Shown here piece by piece: positions 29,461-39,034 of a stretch of DNA of 64,000 nucleotides. The stretch's first letter is position 1, and the number at the start of each line of letters is the position of its first letter. Location of the stretch: assembly GCF_964355755.1 (NCBI RefSeq), contig NC_092674.1, forward strand, positions 10,423,001 through 10,487,000. The letters run 5' to 3'. This stretch comes from Antedon mediterranea. Taxonomy: Eukaryota > Echinodermata > Crinoidea > Comatulida > Antedonidae. The position numbers and the translations under genes were made by a program. The notes below the pieces were generated by a model. The model saw only the letters and a list, made by a program, of their open reading frames with translations, was not told the origin of the DNA and searched no databases.

Positions 29461-29751
29461 AATTAAAGATTTATTGACATAATTATATGTTTTTTGTTTG
29501 TTTTACTGATCACCTGAATACATTTACATTTAATGCTAAATGTAAAAAAAAAATGTATACAGAAGCAAAATGGTAACATAATTATGTATTTTTGTTTTAC
29601 GTCAACTCGGCTATACTAGTTGAACTTATAACAACGATTATTCTCTGTACCTTTTTATTATTCGATTTAACGATTATTGTGGTAACAATTTTCTTTAAGA
29701 AATATTAAGGATTGATTTTCGAAAACATTAATCTGACAGTATACATTAATT

Positions 29752-29890
29752 AAAGGAAAGGAAGTAGAGATTGTTAACAATTATATGTATCTGGGAGTAC
29801 TAGTAGTGTTTGGCTAAAGCTTAAATGGGTGGAAGTTGACCACAGTTAAGAATTTACACAGTAAATACAAGGCTGTACTGCTTAAGGAAA
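29752..29890 (+). pseudogene. LINE reverse-transcriptase scrap
   Basis: The plus strand can be read as EIVNNYMYLGVLV, a stop, then LNGWKLTTVKNLHSKYKAVL, resembling the 'YLGV..NG' and following helix downstream of the LINE RT core. Short, with an in-frame stop. Confidence 0.4.
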
Positions 29891-29905
29891 CTCGGTTAGT
29901 TTGGG

Positions 29906-29945
29906 CATGGAGGTATAAAAAAGATTTTTTTTTTATACCTCCATG
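29906..29945. repeat. Hairpin with GGAGGTATA arms
   Basis: CATGGAGGTATAAAAAA and its complement are separated by three bases. Shares the GGAGGTAT core with the palindrome at 49355-49381, suggesting a common terminal motif. Confidence 0.75.
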
Positions 29946-31024
29946 GTTTGGGGTACTATACAGTATAATGTTTATGTGTTAGGCCTACTAATCAGTGATG
30001 TTCTATTTGGGGGTATTGTATGTTGGGCTGGGAATATCAGTAAGGGCATGTAAGGAGGATAAAGACCAAATTATTTATTTATTCTGTCTTTATACTGAAT
30101 GACACTTTCAGTGCTAAAAAAAGGTAACTATCTACCAAAACATACAGTACTGTATAATATTGGAAGACACCAATCATCCTCTTCATGGCGACATTATCAG
30201 CTCTGTCTTGCAATCGTTATTATAATGTTTTGATGCAAACATTGTTCAATTAGAATGTATTTCTACACAGAAACATTAGAAGTTTTAGAAAAACCACACC
30301 TAAAAACACGCAATTTCAAATGTTTCGATTACATTTAACAAATGTTTTGTATTTGCTGGGAACAAAATGGTACAGATTCATTGACATAATTATAATGTTT
30401 ATTTGTTTTACTGATTACCTAATAATCAGTATGTGATAGATTTGATTAAATGTACTACTGTCATGTGTCTTTGATAAATTATTTTTTTAATTTGTAACTG
30501 GAAGCAAAACTAATTTCTTTATATACTTTCTGTATCTATAAATCAATATCCACCTAATATCCATATTAGGGAAGGATACCTAAAAAATTATATAGAAATA
30601 AAGAGCAATAAAGGAACTGTATTAACTTGAAAACTGCAATTAATTTTACAGTGTGCAGGGCGTAGTTGTTTTCCCTTTGTTGCTGAAACATAATGCACTA
30701 AACAAAAGAACAATAGCAGCAGTATTTTAACACATTAGCACACTCAATTAATAAATGGGACACCCCTATTTTCCCATCTTTTTATAATGGTATAGTCCAT
30801 ACAAGTCGAGGTGGCCGAAAACGGCATCTGATCCTAAAATTATCCTACACAACTGTCTTTTTGTTTTTGTGCGACTCCGTTTCGTAAAAAAGGCGATTAC
30901 AATTTATTAAATTCTACAATCAATGACAAAGCCTAATTTCTGATTAGTTGCCCATCCTAAATCACAAAATAAGGTTTCTATAACAAAATGCATCCGACTA
31001 GGCCTACCGCAATGTGTCCGGGCA

Positions 31025-31927
31025 GCGATTTTTTTTTTCGTACATAAGTTGGGGACCCCCTCATGAAACGTCACAAAATAAACATGAATAATTCATCAGT
31101 TAAATTTTCTTGTTCCGTGTGCACCCAAGCGTATAGCAACAAGAAGTGATTGTGATTACAGTAGTTTACACTGTACAAGTGCGGTACGATTCTAGGCCTA
31201 TCTCCGCTGTGGTTGCCGCGTGCGATTTCATAATAGAATAGCGGCGTTTTGTGTGGATTGTCGAAATAATCAGCCTTTAGTTTATGGTGTGTTTAATATA
31301 ATTTATTACTAAAGAATTACGTGTTAAAATTATAGTTTCTATTGATACTATTAGGCCTAATTACTATTCTCTAAACCCATGTCTATTCTAGTAGTAGCTG
31401 TGTTGGTGTGTGTGTGTTAGAGTCAGCAAAATTAAACAATACACATTACACAAAAATACATTTTTTATTCTCGTGGGTCTAACCTTCCCATCTCATGTGT
31501 TCATATACGCGCAGTTCCTTTGATTACATGCATATTGTTTGATAATAAAATAGCAGAATTAAAAAAATACAGTACACAAATTATACACATTCTTTATTCT
31601 TGTGGGTCTAAGCTTTCTTTGGGCTATGGCCAATGAATTACTACTTAGTGTAATATCTTGCCTAGCTGTCGATTAGCCTCGACTCGACACATTTTGCATC
31701 TAGTGGTGTGTGTGTGTGTGAAGAAGAGTGCGCGAAGGCAATCACGTGAATTGACTTAGAATCCTAGGCCTACTGTAAAAGTATCGTATCGCAGTTGTGT
31801 AATCACTTCTTGTTGCTATACGCTTGGGTGCACACGGAACAAGAAAATTTAACTGATGAATTATTCATGTTTATTTTGTGACGTTTCATGAGGGGGTCCC
31901 CAACTTATGTACGAAAAAAAAAATCGC
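31025..31927. mobile_element. Foldback element with about 130-bp TIRs and 9-bp target duplication
   Basis: TIR GCGATTTTTTTTTTCGTACA extends inward about 130 bp nearly perfectly (GTTGGGGACCCCCTCATG, GTGCACCCAAGCGTATAGCA). GTCCGGGCA is duplicated at 31016-31024 and 31928-31936. 903 bp. The centre holds two copies of a TATTCTYGTGGGTCTAA word (about 31470 and 31595). No transposase. A 9-bp duplication is typical of MULEs. Confidence 0.9.
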
Positions 31928-31939
31928 GTCCGGGCAGCA

Positions 31940-34770
31940 TGCTTATCCAGCAGGGTATTTTGTGGCTAGCAACCATCAACAACACACATGGACTGCACTT
32001 TTTAGGCCTTCTATCTATCCAGCCAGGCCTAGCCTAGCCTAGCTTCTAAACCTAATTTGAAACGACATTTTAAAGTAATATAAACGAAGTGTTACAAACT
32101 TACATGATGGAATTCTGTTCTTTTGTTCTTAAGGGTGCTTTCATAGAAAGTACCGAACAGTTTGACAACCTATGCACCTGTGAACAATAGAACAATTAAA
32201 GACCCTTTCTGAATAACATTTCACACCATGAAACTTTCAGCCCCAAACAAAAAGTAAAGAAAAGTAAGATTTATAGAGGGCGCTTTAACAATAATATAAA
32301 AGTGGTGGCTACCAAACAATCGCGTAATGACAACAATGGCTAAGCACTGGATTTTGGAATTATATTAATAAGCGAAGTTCCAATAACTTCTTGTTTACAG
32401 AGCTCCCATTGTCATGTCTCTAATACAGGCCCTTTTACTAGGCGATATTGTGAAAGGTGTATTAGATCATTTGTCATCATAATTATTTTTTTTATTGATA
32501 AAAAAAAAAAAATGAACAAAATGTTCAGTACTGATTCCATAACTTCTCATACCATGGAAACATTAACAATTTATTTTGAAAATAGTTTACATAGTTTATA
32601 ATGAAGAATTATTTCTCCATAGTTATTATCGGCACAGTCTACGTTTTGTAAAATAAAGCCATGCAGTGTAACCATAGAATGTATTGTAAATGACATAAAA
32701 CACAAACCACATAATTGCTGACCATATAACTGATTTAATTTATTTATATCTACATTATACACAAACACATACATTATGAGTATTTTTTTTCATAACTTTA
32801 CAATGAGGTTTAGGATACATCAATTTACAATAAAATATTAATATTCATTAAAACATTTAAAACAGTCTCCCAGTTAAAAGAATTCTTATAGCGCCCTTTA
32901 AGTCAGATACCATTTCAGTTAATATAAAACCGGCAAAATTGAAAACATGTTTTTGAATAATTATTACTAACAAATTGTCATTTTTAGATAAAATAGTACA
33001 TCTTGGTGATCGAAGAACAATGTCATAAAAATCTAAAAAGTTTATTTTCAAAATGTAAACAAAATCAAGATAAAAACTATAGGGTTATGGTTTACGAAAT
33101 ACTTAATAGTCAAGCTTCCATTCTTTAATGGTAGACGATGGTAAATCACCAATCACAGTCCAGATAACGAACGGAATGGTGTATATTTGGACTTTGCATG
33201 CACAGATTATTATTAAATAAATACTACATTACAATATCCTTCATCTACTGTCAAAATAAAAACTCGCTATTCCTAAATTAACTCTACAAATGTATGTCAA
33301 CCATTTACAACTTTATTCATATAGTAGGCCTAATTAATTTTTTTTAAATGTTGACTGATATTTATTTATATTTTTATGCCTGAACAAAATGTGTGCTATC
33401 AGGGCTAAAGTAATTATTTGTTTCCCTTAAATGCATATCCAACACATTGTAAAATTGACAATATGGTATTAAAGCCTATCCTTGTCATGTATGGTATCCC
33501 ATAATTAATCTATTATTAACATATTATATATTTTGATATGTTGAAATAAAATTCTTATATATTTCATAGGTAATTTCACATATATTACAACTATAAACAA
33601 CTTTAAGATAATACAATAAACTTTGATACACGTTCTGTAAAAAAATAATTTGGCAAACTAATTGTGGCGTTAACGTTATTGCCGCTAGTAACTTATAAAT
33701 AAAATTATTTCTCTCATACAGAGGGTAATGCTCATTCATTATTATTTATGCAAGAAATAATAAATGATAATAAAATAAATTATTATCACTTGGGTCTACC
33801 CTAGATACACCCTAAAGAAGTGGCCGACCTCTGTAACTACCGTACAGGCAGAGTGAAATTATGTCAAAATAATGTTGGTAAAACCATGGCAACAATACAA
33901 CAATGTTCTAGTTGCTATGGCAAAATTATGGCATGGTATAATATTGCTATAAAATAAATTTCCATTTAAAAAAATTATATTGTTGATAAAATTAATACAA
34001 TTCCAACTTAAATACAAAATTAATTGTTTAACTGTTTAAAAGTAATTGTGTATTTGATGCTAAATAACTTGAATCATTTTGTTATACATACATTTGGTGT
34101 AATATTTAATTTGATATTAAAACTGCATAATTCTAAAGTACAATAAACAGAAGTATGGAAGCGCATAAATTATAAAAAGAAAACAACAATTGTAAACAAA
34201 CAAACCATAATTTAAACTTAATGGTAACCTAAATGCATAAAACGATGTATAAAATTAAATAATAAACACATATTAAATACAGTTATTGCAGTTATTACTT
34301 GTTTTAAAAAAATGAAATAAATAGCACATATAAAAAATTCCACTAATGTTCAATTGGCCAAAGAACAAGAAGCATTATCTACCAATTACTATTGAGTATT
34401 CTAACTAATTAGATTCCATGAGTTTCTATAAATTCTAACATATTCACCAACATTAAATATATTTGCATAAATGCAGATTGAAAGCCACCTGTATGTAGAT
34501 GTTCAGATAATTAGTATGCAATTTGTGCATGAAAATATAATATTACTATACAAGTATTTATTAACATATTGGTTTGTTAATTAACTATCGTTGATATGCA
34601 AATCAAGTGGTTCAGATTTCAGTACAAATAGTGTTCTATTTAAACTCCCATGTGCAATGCTTAGTGTAACTTCCAGTAGCCCACCTGGCTAAGAAACTGT
34701 AAATTTTACTAGTTCACAATTAGCAAACTATACCTACTCAACTACTGTATGTTAGTACACATTAACAAAT
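31940..34770. other. AT-rich intergenic stretch
   Basis: No gene, long repeat or structured element recognised. Short minus-strand frames (for example 32571-32774, 32857-33051) have AT-driven composition and no homology that I can name. Confidence 0.5.
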
Positions 34771-34782
34771 ATTGTCTAGTAT

Positions 34783-34944
34783 ACAAATAATGAATGTTTA
34801 TGAGTGCAATGGTACAAATAATGGCACGAGGTGAATGATGAAAGGTTATATCAACGAGGCAAAGCCGAGTTGATATAACCTTTCATCATTCACCAAGTGC
34901 CATTATTTGTACCATTACACGAATACAAAACATTCATTATTTGT
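34783..34944. repeat. Long near-perfect hairpin
   Basis: Nested arms: AATGGTACAAATAATGGCAC (34808-34827) with its complement 34897-34916, and a 26-bp arm 34830-34855 with a perfect complement 34869-34894. The outer arm AAATAATGAATGTTT pairs near 34928-34944. A palindromic MITE or foldback is likely. Confidence 0.85.
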
Positions 34945-35538
34945 TTTATATAACATCTAGACGTTTTTTTTTCGTACACAAAAATGTTTCAAAAAGTACT
35001 ATTTAACGATCGTTGAATAGTGCGTACTATTGCACGCCATGTGACCCACATTCGTCCAATCAAATGACAGGAATTTATATAGGTGTTATATAAATTCAGA
35101 TATTGTGTGATTAAGGTACTAGCCCACTAGGTATAGTACTAGCCCACTAGGTAGTACTAGCCCACTGGACTAGGTAGCTGGAGAGTTTACTAGCCTACAA
35201 GGTAAGATAATTAAGAAAGTACACATGTACAAAACATATAGTTAAATATGTCTGGTGTTGACAGTGGTCACACATGGTCATTTCACCCTTCTTTTTATTG
35301 TGGCCTAGCACTAAATATAACCACTGATCTTGACAATTAATGAAAGAGCACTGTATGTTAATTGAAACTACTACTATTATATATTATGTGTGTTGACAAT
35401 ACAAATACATGTATACAAATATGTATTCATGCAAATATATAGTTGTGTGCAAACATATACTGTACCTGTATGCAAATACATATACCAAATGCATAAAATA
35501 TGTATGTAAACAAATACATATTACATTATGCAAATATA

Positions 35539-35956
35539 TGTAGCAGGTCACTCACTCTCCTGGAATTCATGTGGTTTTCCATACTTAACTAATGTAGACT
35601 ATAGACCTGGGCTGTAACCACTAAGGTGTCAACTCCTAATAATTAATTGCCTTATTCTAGGGAATTGGTAATAACTTACTAATGATTACTTGGGTGTGAT
35701 CTTAATGGATATACCAGCTCTTGGGAGGGGACAAGGAGGGTCACTGAACTGATAAGTCACCTCACTGGGCTACTCCTTAAATAGTCATGTTCCTATGTTC
35801 TGTAATTAACACTTCTTGTAGATTAACACAATTTGGAAATAACTTGAACCGATAGTTACAACTTAATCACTCTCTGTGTACCTGTATATAGTGTAAATAA
35901 AGTACCATTGAGAGAATATAACAACAGTCTGTGTCATTTATATAAAGAGTGCTACA
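35539..35956 (+). repeat. 5' LTR (418 bp)
   Basis: Starts TGTAGCA and ends TGCTACA, the expected TG...CA inverted termini. Contains AATAAA near 35896 inside TGTAAATAAAGTACC. It is followed by TTGGAGGTTCTACCGAG, a plausible tRNA primer-binding site beginning TGG two bases after the LTR; the tRNA was not identified. Confidence 0.8.
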
Positions 35957-36064
35957 AATTGGAGGTTCTACCGAGACATTGACACAGCAGATTTTTAATT
36001 TTGTTTCTTTAATTGTACGGACAAGTTTATTTCTTTAATTCATTATACGGAAAATAGCGATAGA

Positions 36065-36982
36065 ATGGATTACACAATTATAGACATGGTCAACGATACT
36101 TCTTCTTCATCACATTTTGAAAGGACTCCATCACATTCAACACCACGAAGGGTAAGCGAACGTCATAATAATATTTCAAATGTATATACTCCAATTCAGC
36201 GGAATAATGTGGGTGCTGGGTATATGCCATACAACCCAGTGCATCAACTGAAAAGTGTTCCAATATTCACAGGAACAACAGGGGGTATATTAATAGAGGA
36301 CTGGGTTCGAGATATGGAGTATTTACTATCAGCTAGTACCATGCCAGTGACATTACAATTTGCAACAATTGTAAGGAACTTAGGGGGCTCAGCAAGAAAA
36401 TTGGTTTTGAACATCCCAGTCGAATGGCAAAATCCCCAGACAGCATTTGCCGAATTAAAACAGCAGTTTGGCGATATTTGCAGTGGGGACCCACTCGCTA
36501 ATTTCTATGCTCGGTTCCAAGGACCTAATGAAGGCGGATCCATATTCGCAATTGAATTGGATTCCAAATTGAGGCGAGCCGAAACCATCATGGGCAGAGG
36601 TCCAATGCCAGACAGGGACCGAATTTTAATAAACCAGTTTTTGCGAGGCATAGTCAACATTGAACTTCGCAATAGAATTGCGCCGATGAGACCTATGTTA
36701 ACGACATTCCGTCATCTAATTGGTGAGGTTCGGGTATTTGAGAAAGAAAGTACCATGATAGTGGCTCGAACCCAAGCGCAAAATGTGCGCCAACCGTCAT
36801 CTGAGTTTGCAGAAATGCAGCAGTCAATTTCAACACTACAAAACCAAATTTCTGCCCTGACAAACATCAGAAAAGATAACCGGCGTGAGGTACGGTTGTG
36901 CTATGGCTGTAATCAACCAGGACATATAAAGAGGTTTTGCCCCCAGATTCCAAAAAACGAGGGACCGCTGCCGCAACAGTAG
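36065..36982 (+). CDS. gag: Retrotransposon Gag-like protein, 305 aa
   Basis: Ty3/gypsy-type Gag, structural in retroelement particles. The N-terminal 60 residues are Ser/Thr-rich and probably disordered. The capsid-like helical region (about 60-235) has VPIFTGTTGGILIEDWVRDM and FAELKQQFGD landmarks. A short coiled coil (EMQQSISTLQNQISAL) precedes a C-terminal CCHC zinc knuckle CYGCNQPGHIKRFC (C-X2-C-X4-H-X4-C, about 280-293). ATG at 36065 is the first in frame after the leader. The frame is intact. It overlaps the protease frame by about 45 bases with a frameshift signal (36952-36988). The length is normal for the group. Confidence 0.88.
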   Translation: MDYTIIDMVNDTSSSSHFERTPSHSTPRRVSERHNNISNVYTPIQRNNVGAGYMPYNPVHQLKSVPIFTGTTGGILIEDWVRDMEYLLSASTMPVTLQFATIVRNLGGSARKLVLNIPVEWQNPQTAFAELKQQFGDICSGDPLANFYARFQGPNEGGSIFAIELDSKLRRAETIMGRGPMPDRDRILINQFLRGIVNIELRNRIAPMRPMLTTFRHLIGEVRVFEKESTMIVARTQAQNVRQPSSEFAEMQQSISTLQNQISALTNIRKDNRREVRLCYGCNQPGHIKRFCPQIPKNEGPLPQQ

Positions 36983-37808
36983 GCAGCGTAAAGCGAATAC
37001 CACCATTGGTAGGTCCAACGAATACCATGGTGGTAAAGATCAATGGAGCTGAGAGACTGTCTTTACTTGATAGTGGCTCTCAAATCACAACTATGACTGT
37101 CGATACTTTGAAATCTATTTTTGGACACACAGATTACAAAGTACAAATTCAACCATCTTCTTTGGAAATCTTAACTGCAAGCGGAGAATCAATGCCTCAT
37201 CTGGGAACCGCAACTGTGGATATTGAATTGAGCGGTGAGAAATATTGTTCTGTTCCTGTTTTTATAGTACCTTCAACTGACTTTCGAAAAAATGTACCTG
37301 TTCTTATTGGCACTAATATTCTTCGCTTACATTCTAATTTTAATCATACGCAAAAAGAAAATTCATCGTTGTTAGGAAAAGCTGTCTACAGATATCGGAA
37401 AACTACACGTTTACGACCAGGGGAACAAATTAATGTAGGATGTTCTGTGCAGTGGTTTAGCAATTCCTGTGGGACAGTTTTAGTTGAGCCAATGTGCTCT
37501 GGTACTCCTGATGGACTATTAATTGGACGCTCTATTTCACATATTTTGGAAGGAAATAAGGTAACTGTTCGAATTTTAAATGTTTCTGATTCCCCTATTT
37601 TTATTAAACAAAATACACCAATTGCAAATTTAACACAGATTGCCTGTGTTGATAATTTATGTAGTCAGCAAGTTATAAGCCAAGCACCGAATATTGATTT
37701 AACAAATTCTGATACGTCAAATGAACAACATTCTGCACTTAAAAACCTTTTGGAACAGTATGCCGATGTTTTTTCAACTTCCGATAAAGACTTTGGACAT
37801 ACTAAATC
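36937..37808 (+). CDS. pol: Retrotransposon aspartyl protease with truncated pol
   Basis: Lies in the -1 frame relative to gag, so expression would be as a Gag-Pol fusion, not from an ATG of its own. Pepsin-like retroviral protease: active-site LLDSGSQITTM, then a flap and VPVLIGTNIL, typical of Ty3/gypsy proteases. A linker follows, then LLEQYADVFSTSDKDFGHT, the conserved approach to reverse transcriptase, where homology stops. The last residues of the open frame come from the adjoining tandem repeat. All RT catalytic motifs are absent. Confidence 0.85.
36952..36988 (+). promoter_or_regulatory. -1 ribosomal frameshift signal (slippery site plus hairpin)
   Basis: In gag frame the codons are CCA AAA AAC, giving the heptamer A AAA AAC (36952-36958), a classic X XXY YYZ slippery sequence. 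A 7-nt spacer follows, then a 7-bp stem CGCTGCC (36966-36972) with GGCAGCG (36982-36988). The gag stop TAG lies in the loop. Slipping one base back enters the protease frame. Confidence 0.85.
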
Positions 37809-38691
37809 ATATATGCAAATGTATACCTGTATGCAAATAAATATTGTATGTATGTAAATATATACCTGTATGCAAATATATATTGCATACTATATGCAAA
37901 CAGTATTATAGAGTACCTGTATGCAAAAAAATACTGTATGTATGCAAATACTGTATACACCTTACATTATACAAAAAAATGTGTGCAAATACAATTAATG
38001 AATTAAGTATTTGTTGGAATTAAGTACCTTGTTCATATTTCTCGCACCCAATTTTCAAAGTGATTTTTCTGTTATACTCAATAATACTTTCGCTCCACTT
38101 AAAACCAAACTATTTGCACAGGTATAACAAACAAATGCAACATTTATGTAAAAATATGATGTATAAATATTTATATTTATGTTTATTTGATAAGCCAATC
38201 AAATGATTCGCTTGTAATAATTCCAAATCCATATATGTATTAAAATACATGCATAAATTATAATATTCCTATTGAAATTGACAATACACATAAAGGAATT
38301 TAATATAAGGATACAATAATTGACCATGATGACAAAAATCCACTGGACACGAAATTACGGCACAAGGTTTGTGGTCGTTATTTGTTGAATATTTCTTTTC
38401 TAGCACGAATCACAGGGTGGAAAAAAGCACCAAATACGCTACAAAATTGTGCAATTACAGTAAAAATTGATTGCACTGCGATTGATTGAAACCACAGAGG
38501 AAAATCTTACACAGAGTGAATAGGATCAACATCAACAGACAACACAATTCACAGATCTTGTTTTGTACACAAAATGTTTGTCATAAGAAATCACATTGGA
38601 CAAGATTTTTGACACCATTTCTACATCTATAACCGTTTACATAATGTTATGCTATGATTCTTAGGTATTAAAAATTCAGCAGCGTCCTTGT

Positions 38692-38697
38692 TTTATT
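38692..38697 (-). terminator. Candidate poly(A) signal of APBB
   Basis: AATAAA on the minus strand about 245 bases after the stop. In such AT-rich DNA the hexamer occurs often by chance. Confidence 0.3.
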
Positions 38698-38941
38698 ATT
38701 TTTTCTTGTAAAGTTTTTTTTTTACAAAGCATCGTCAATCAATGAATAATACTCAATTGAATGATGCATTATGGTTAATAACATTACTTGGAAGAGCATC
38801 ACCTTTAGCACTCTTCATGATTGTCAAGGGTCAAATAAAATCTGGACAGGTAGAATAAGCAGTCTCTCTTATGTACACTTGCATGATGCTGCTATAACGA
38901 TACACGAAAGTAGTAGGTAAGTGAGGGGGATGAATTCATGA

Positions 38942-39034
38942 TCAGACAGCGGTTGGTTCTACAGCTGCTGGGGGGTTCTTCCTGCGAAAGCTCCCTAACC
39001 TGGTCAAAAAACTTCGGATTCCACTACCCCACGG
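38942..39034 (-). CDS. APBB2: APBB last exon (C-terminal tail and stop)
   Basis: Acceptor ttcccttgcag|CCG, phase 0. 30 residues then [23 protein letters not shown] and [10 protein letters not shown]. The GIRSF...LGSFRRK part resembles the amphipathic 'RGV.SL...LK' tail of vertebrate Fe65. Shorter between PTB2 and tail than vertebrates; an extra small exon in the 39035-39822 intron is possible. Confidence 0.78.
   Translation of the reverse strand, partial: PWGSGIRSFLTRLGSFRRKNPPAAVEPTAV

Larger units (their letters stand above)
27841..30835. mobile_element. 3-kb terminal-inverted-repeat element hosting nested repeats
   Basis: Inverted ends of about 60 bp include TGCCGTTTTCGGCCACCTCG (left, 27850-27869) and its complement near 30807-30826. 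AAAATT directly flanks both ends (27835-27840, 30836-30841). The body holds a tandem array (28120-29460), a nested foldback (28255-29143), a LINE scrap (29752-29890) and a hairpin (29906-29945). No transposase seen. Confidence 0.75.
35539..37808 (+). mobile_element. Truncated Ty3/gypsy-like LTR retrotransposon
   Basis: One LTR, a 109-bp leader, gag, and a protease frame that breaks off just as reverse transcriptase should begin. RT, RNase H, integrase and the 3' LTR are missing. The 3' break runs straight into the same AT-rich tandem repeat that precedes the LTR, so the loss may reflect recombination or deletion within the array. Not competent to move on its own. Confidence 0.85.
35380..38000. 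repeat. AT-rich tandem repeat (TATGCAAATATATACCTG) split by an LTR element
   Basis: Irregular units of ATGCAAATATA / ACCTGTATGCAAATA occupy about 35380-35538 and about 37809-38000. The LTR element lies between them. Confidence 0.75.
23849..38941. other. Intergenic region between NSUN7 and APBB (15.1 kb)
   Basis: Lies upstream of the NSUN7 start and downstream of the APBB stop. No host coding exon is supported. It is dominated by inverted-repeat elements (24706-25783, 26425-27706, 27841-30835, 31025-31927, 34783-34944) and a truncated LTR element (35539-37808). 23900-24590 should include the NSUN7 promoter, but I see no TATA box or CpG cluster that I would call. 31940-34770 is AT-rich with nothing recognisable. 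Confidence 0.6.
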
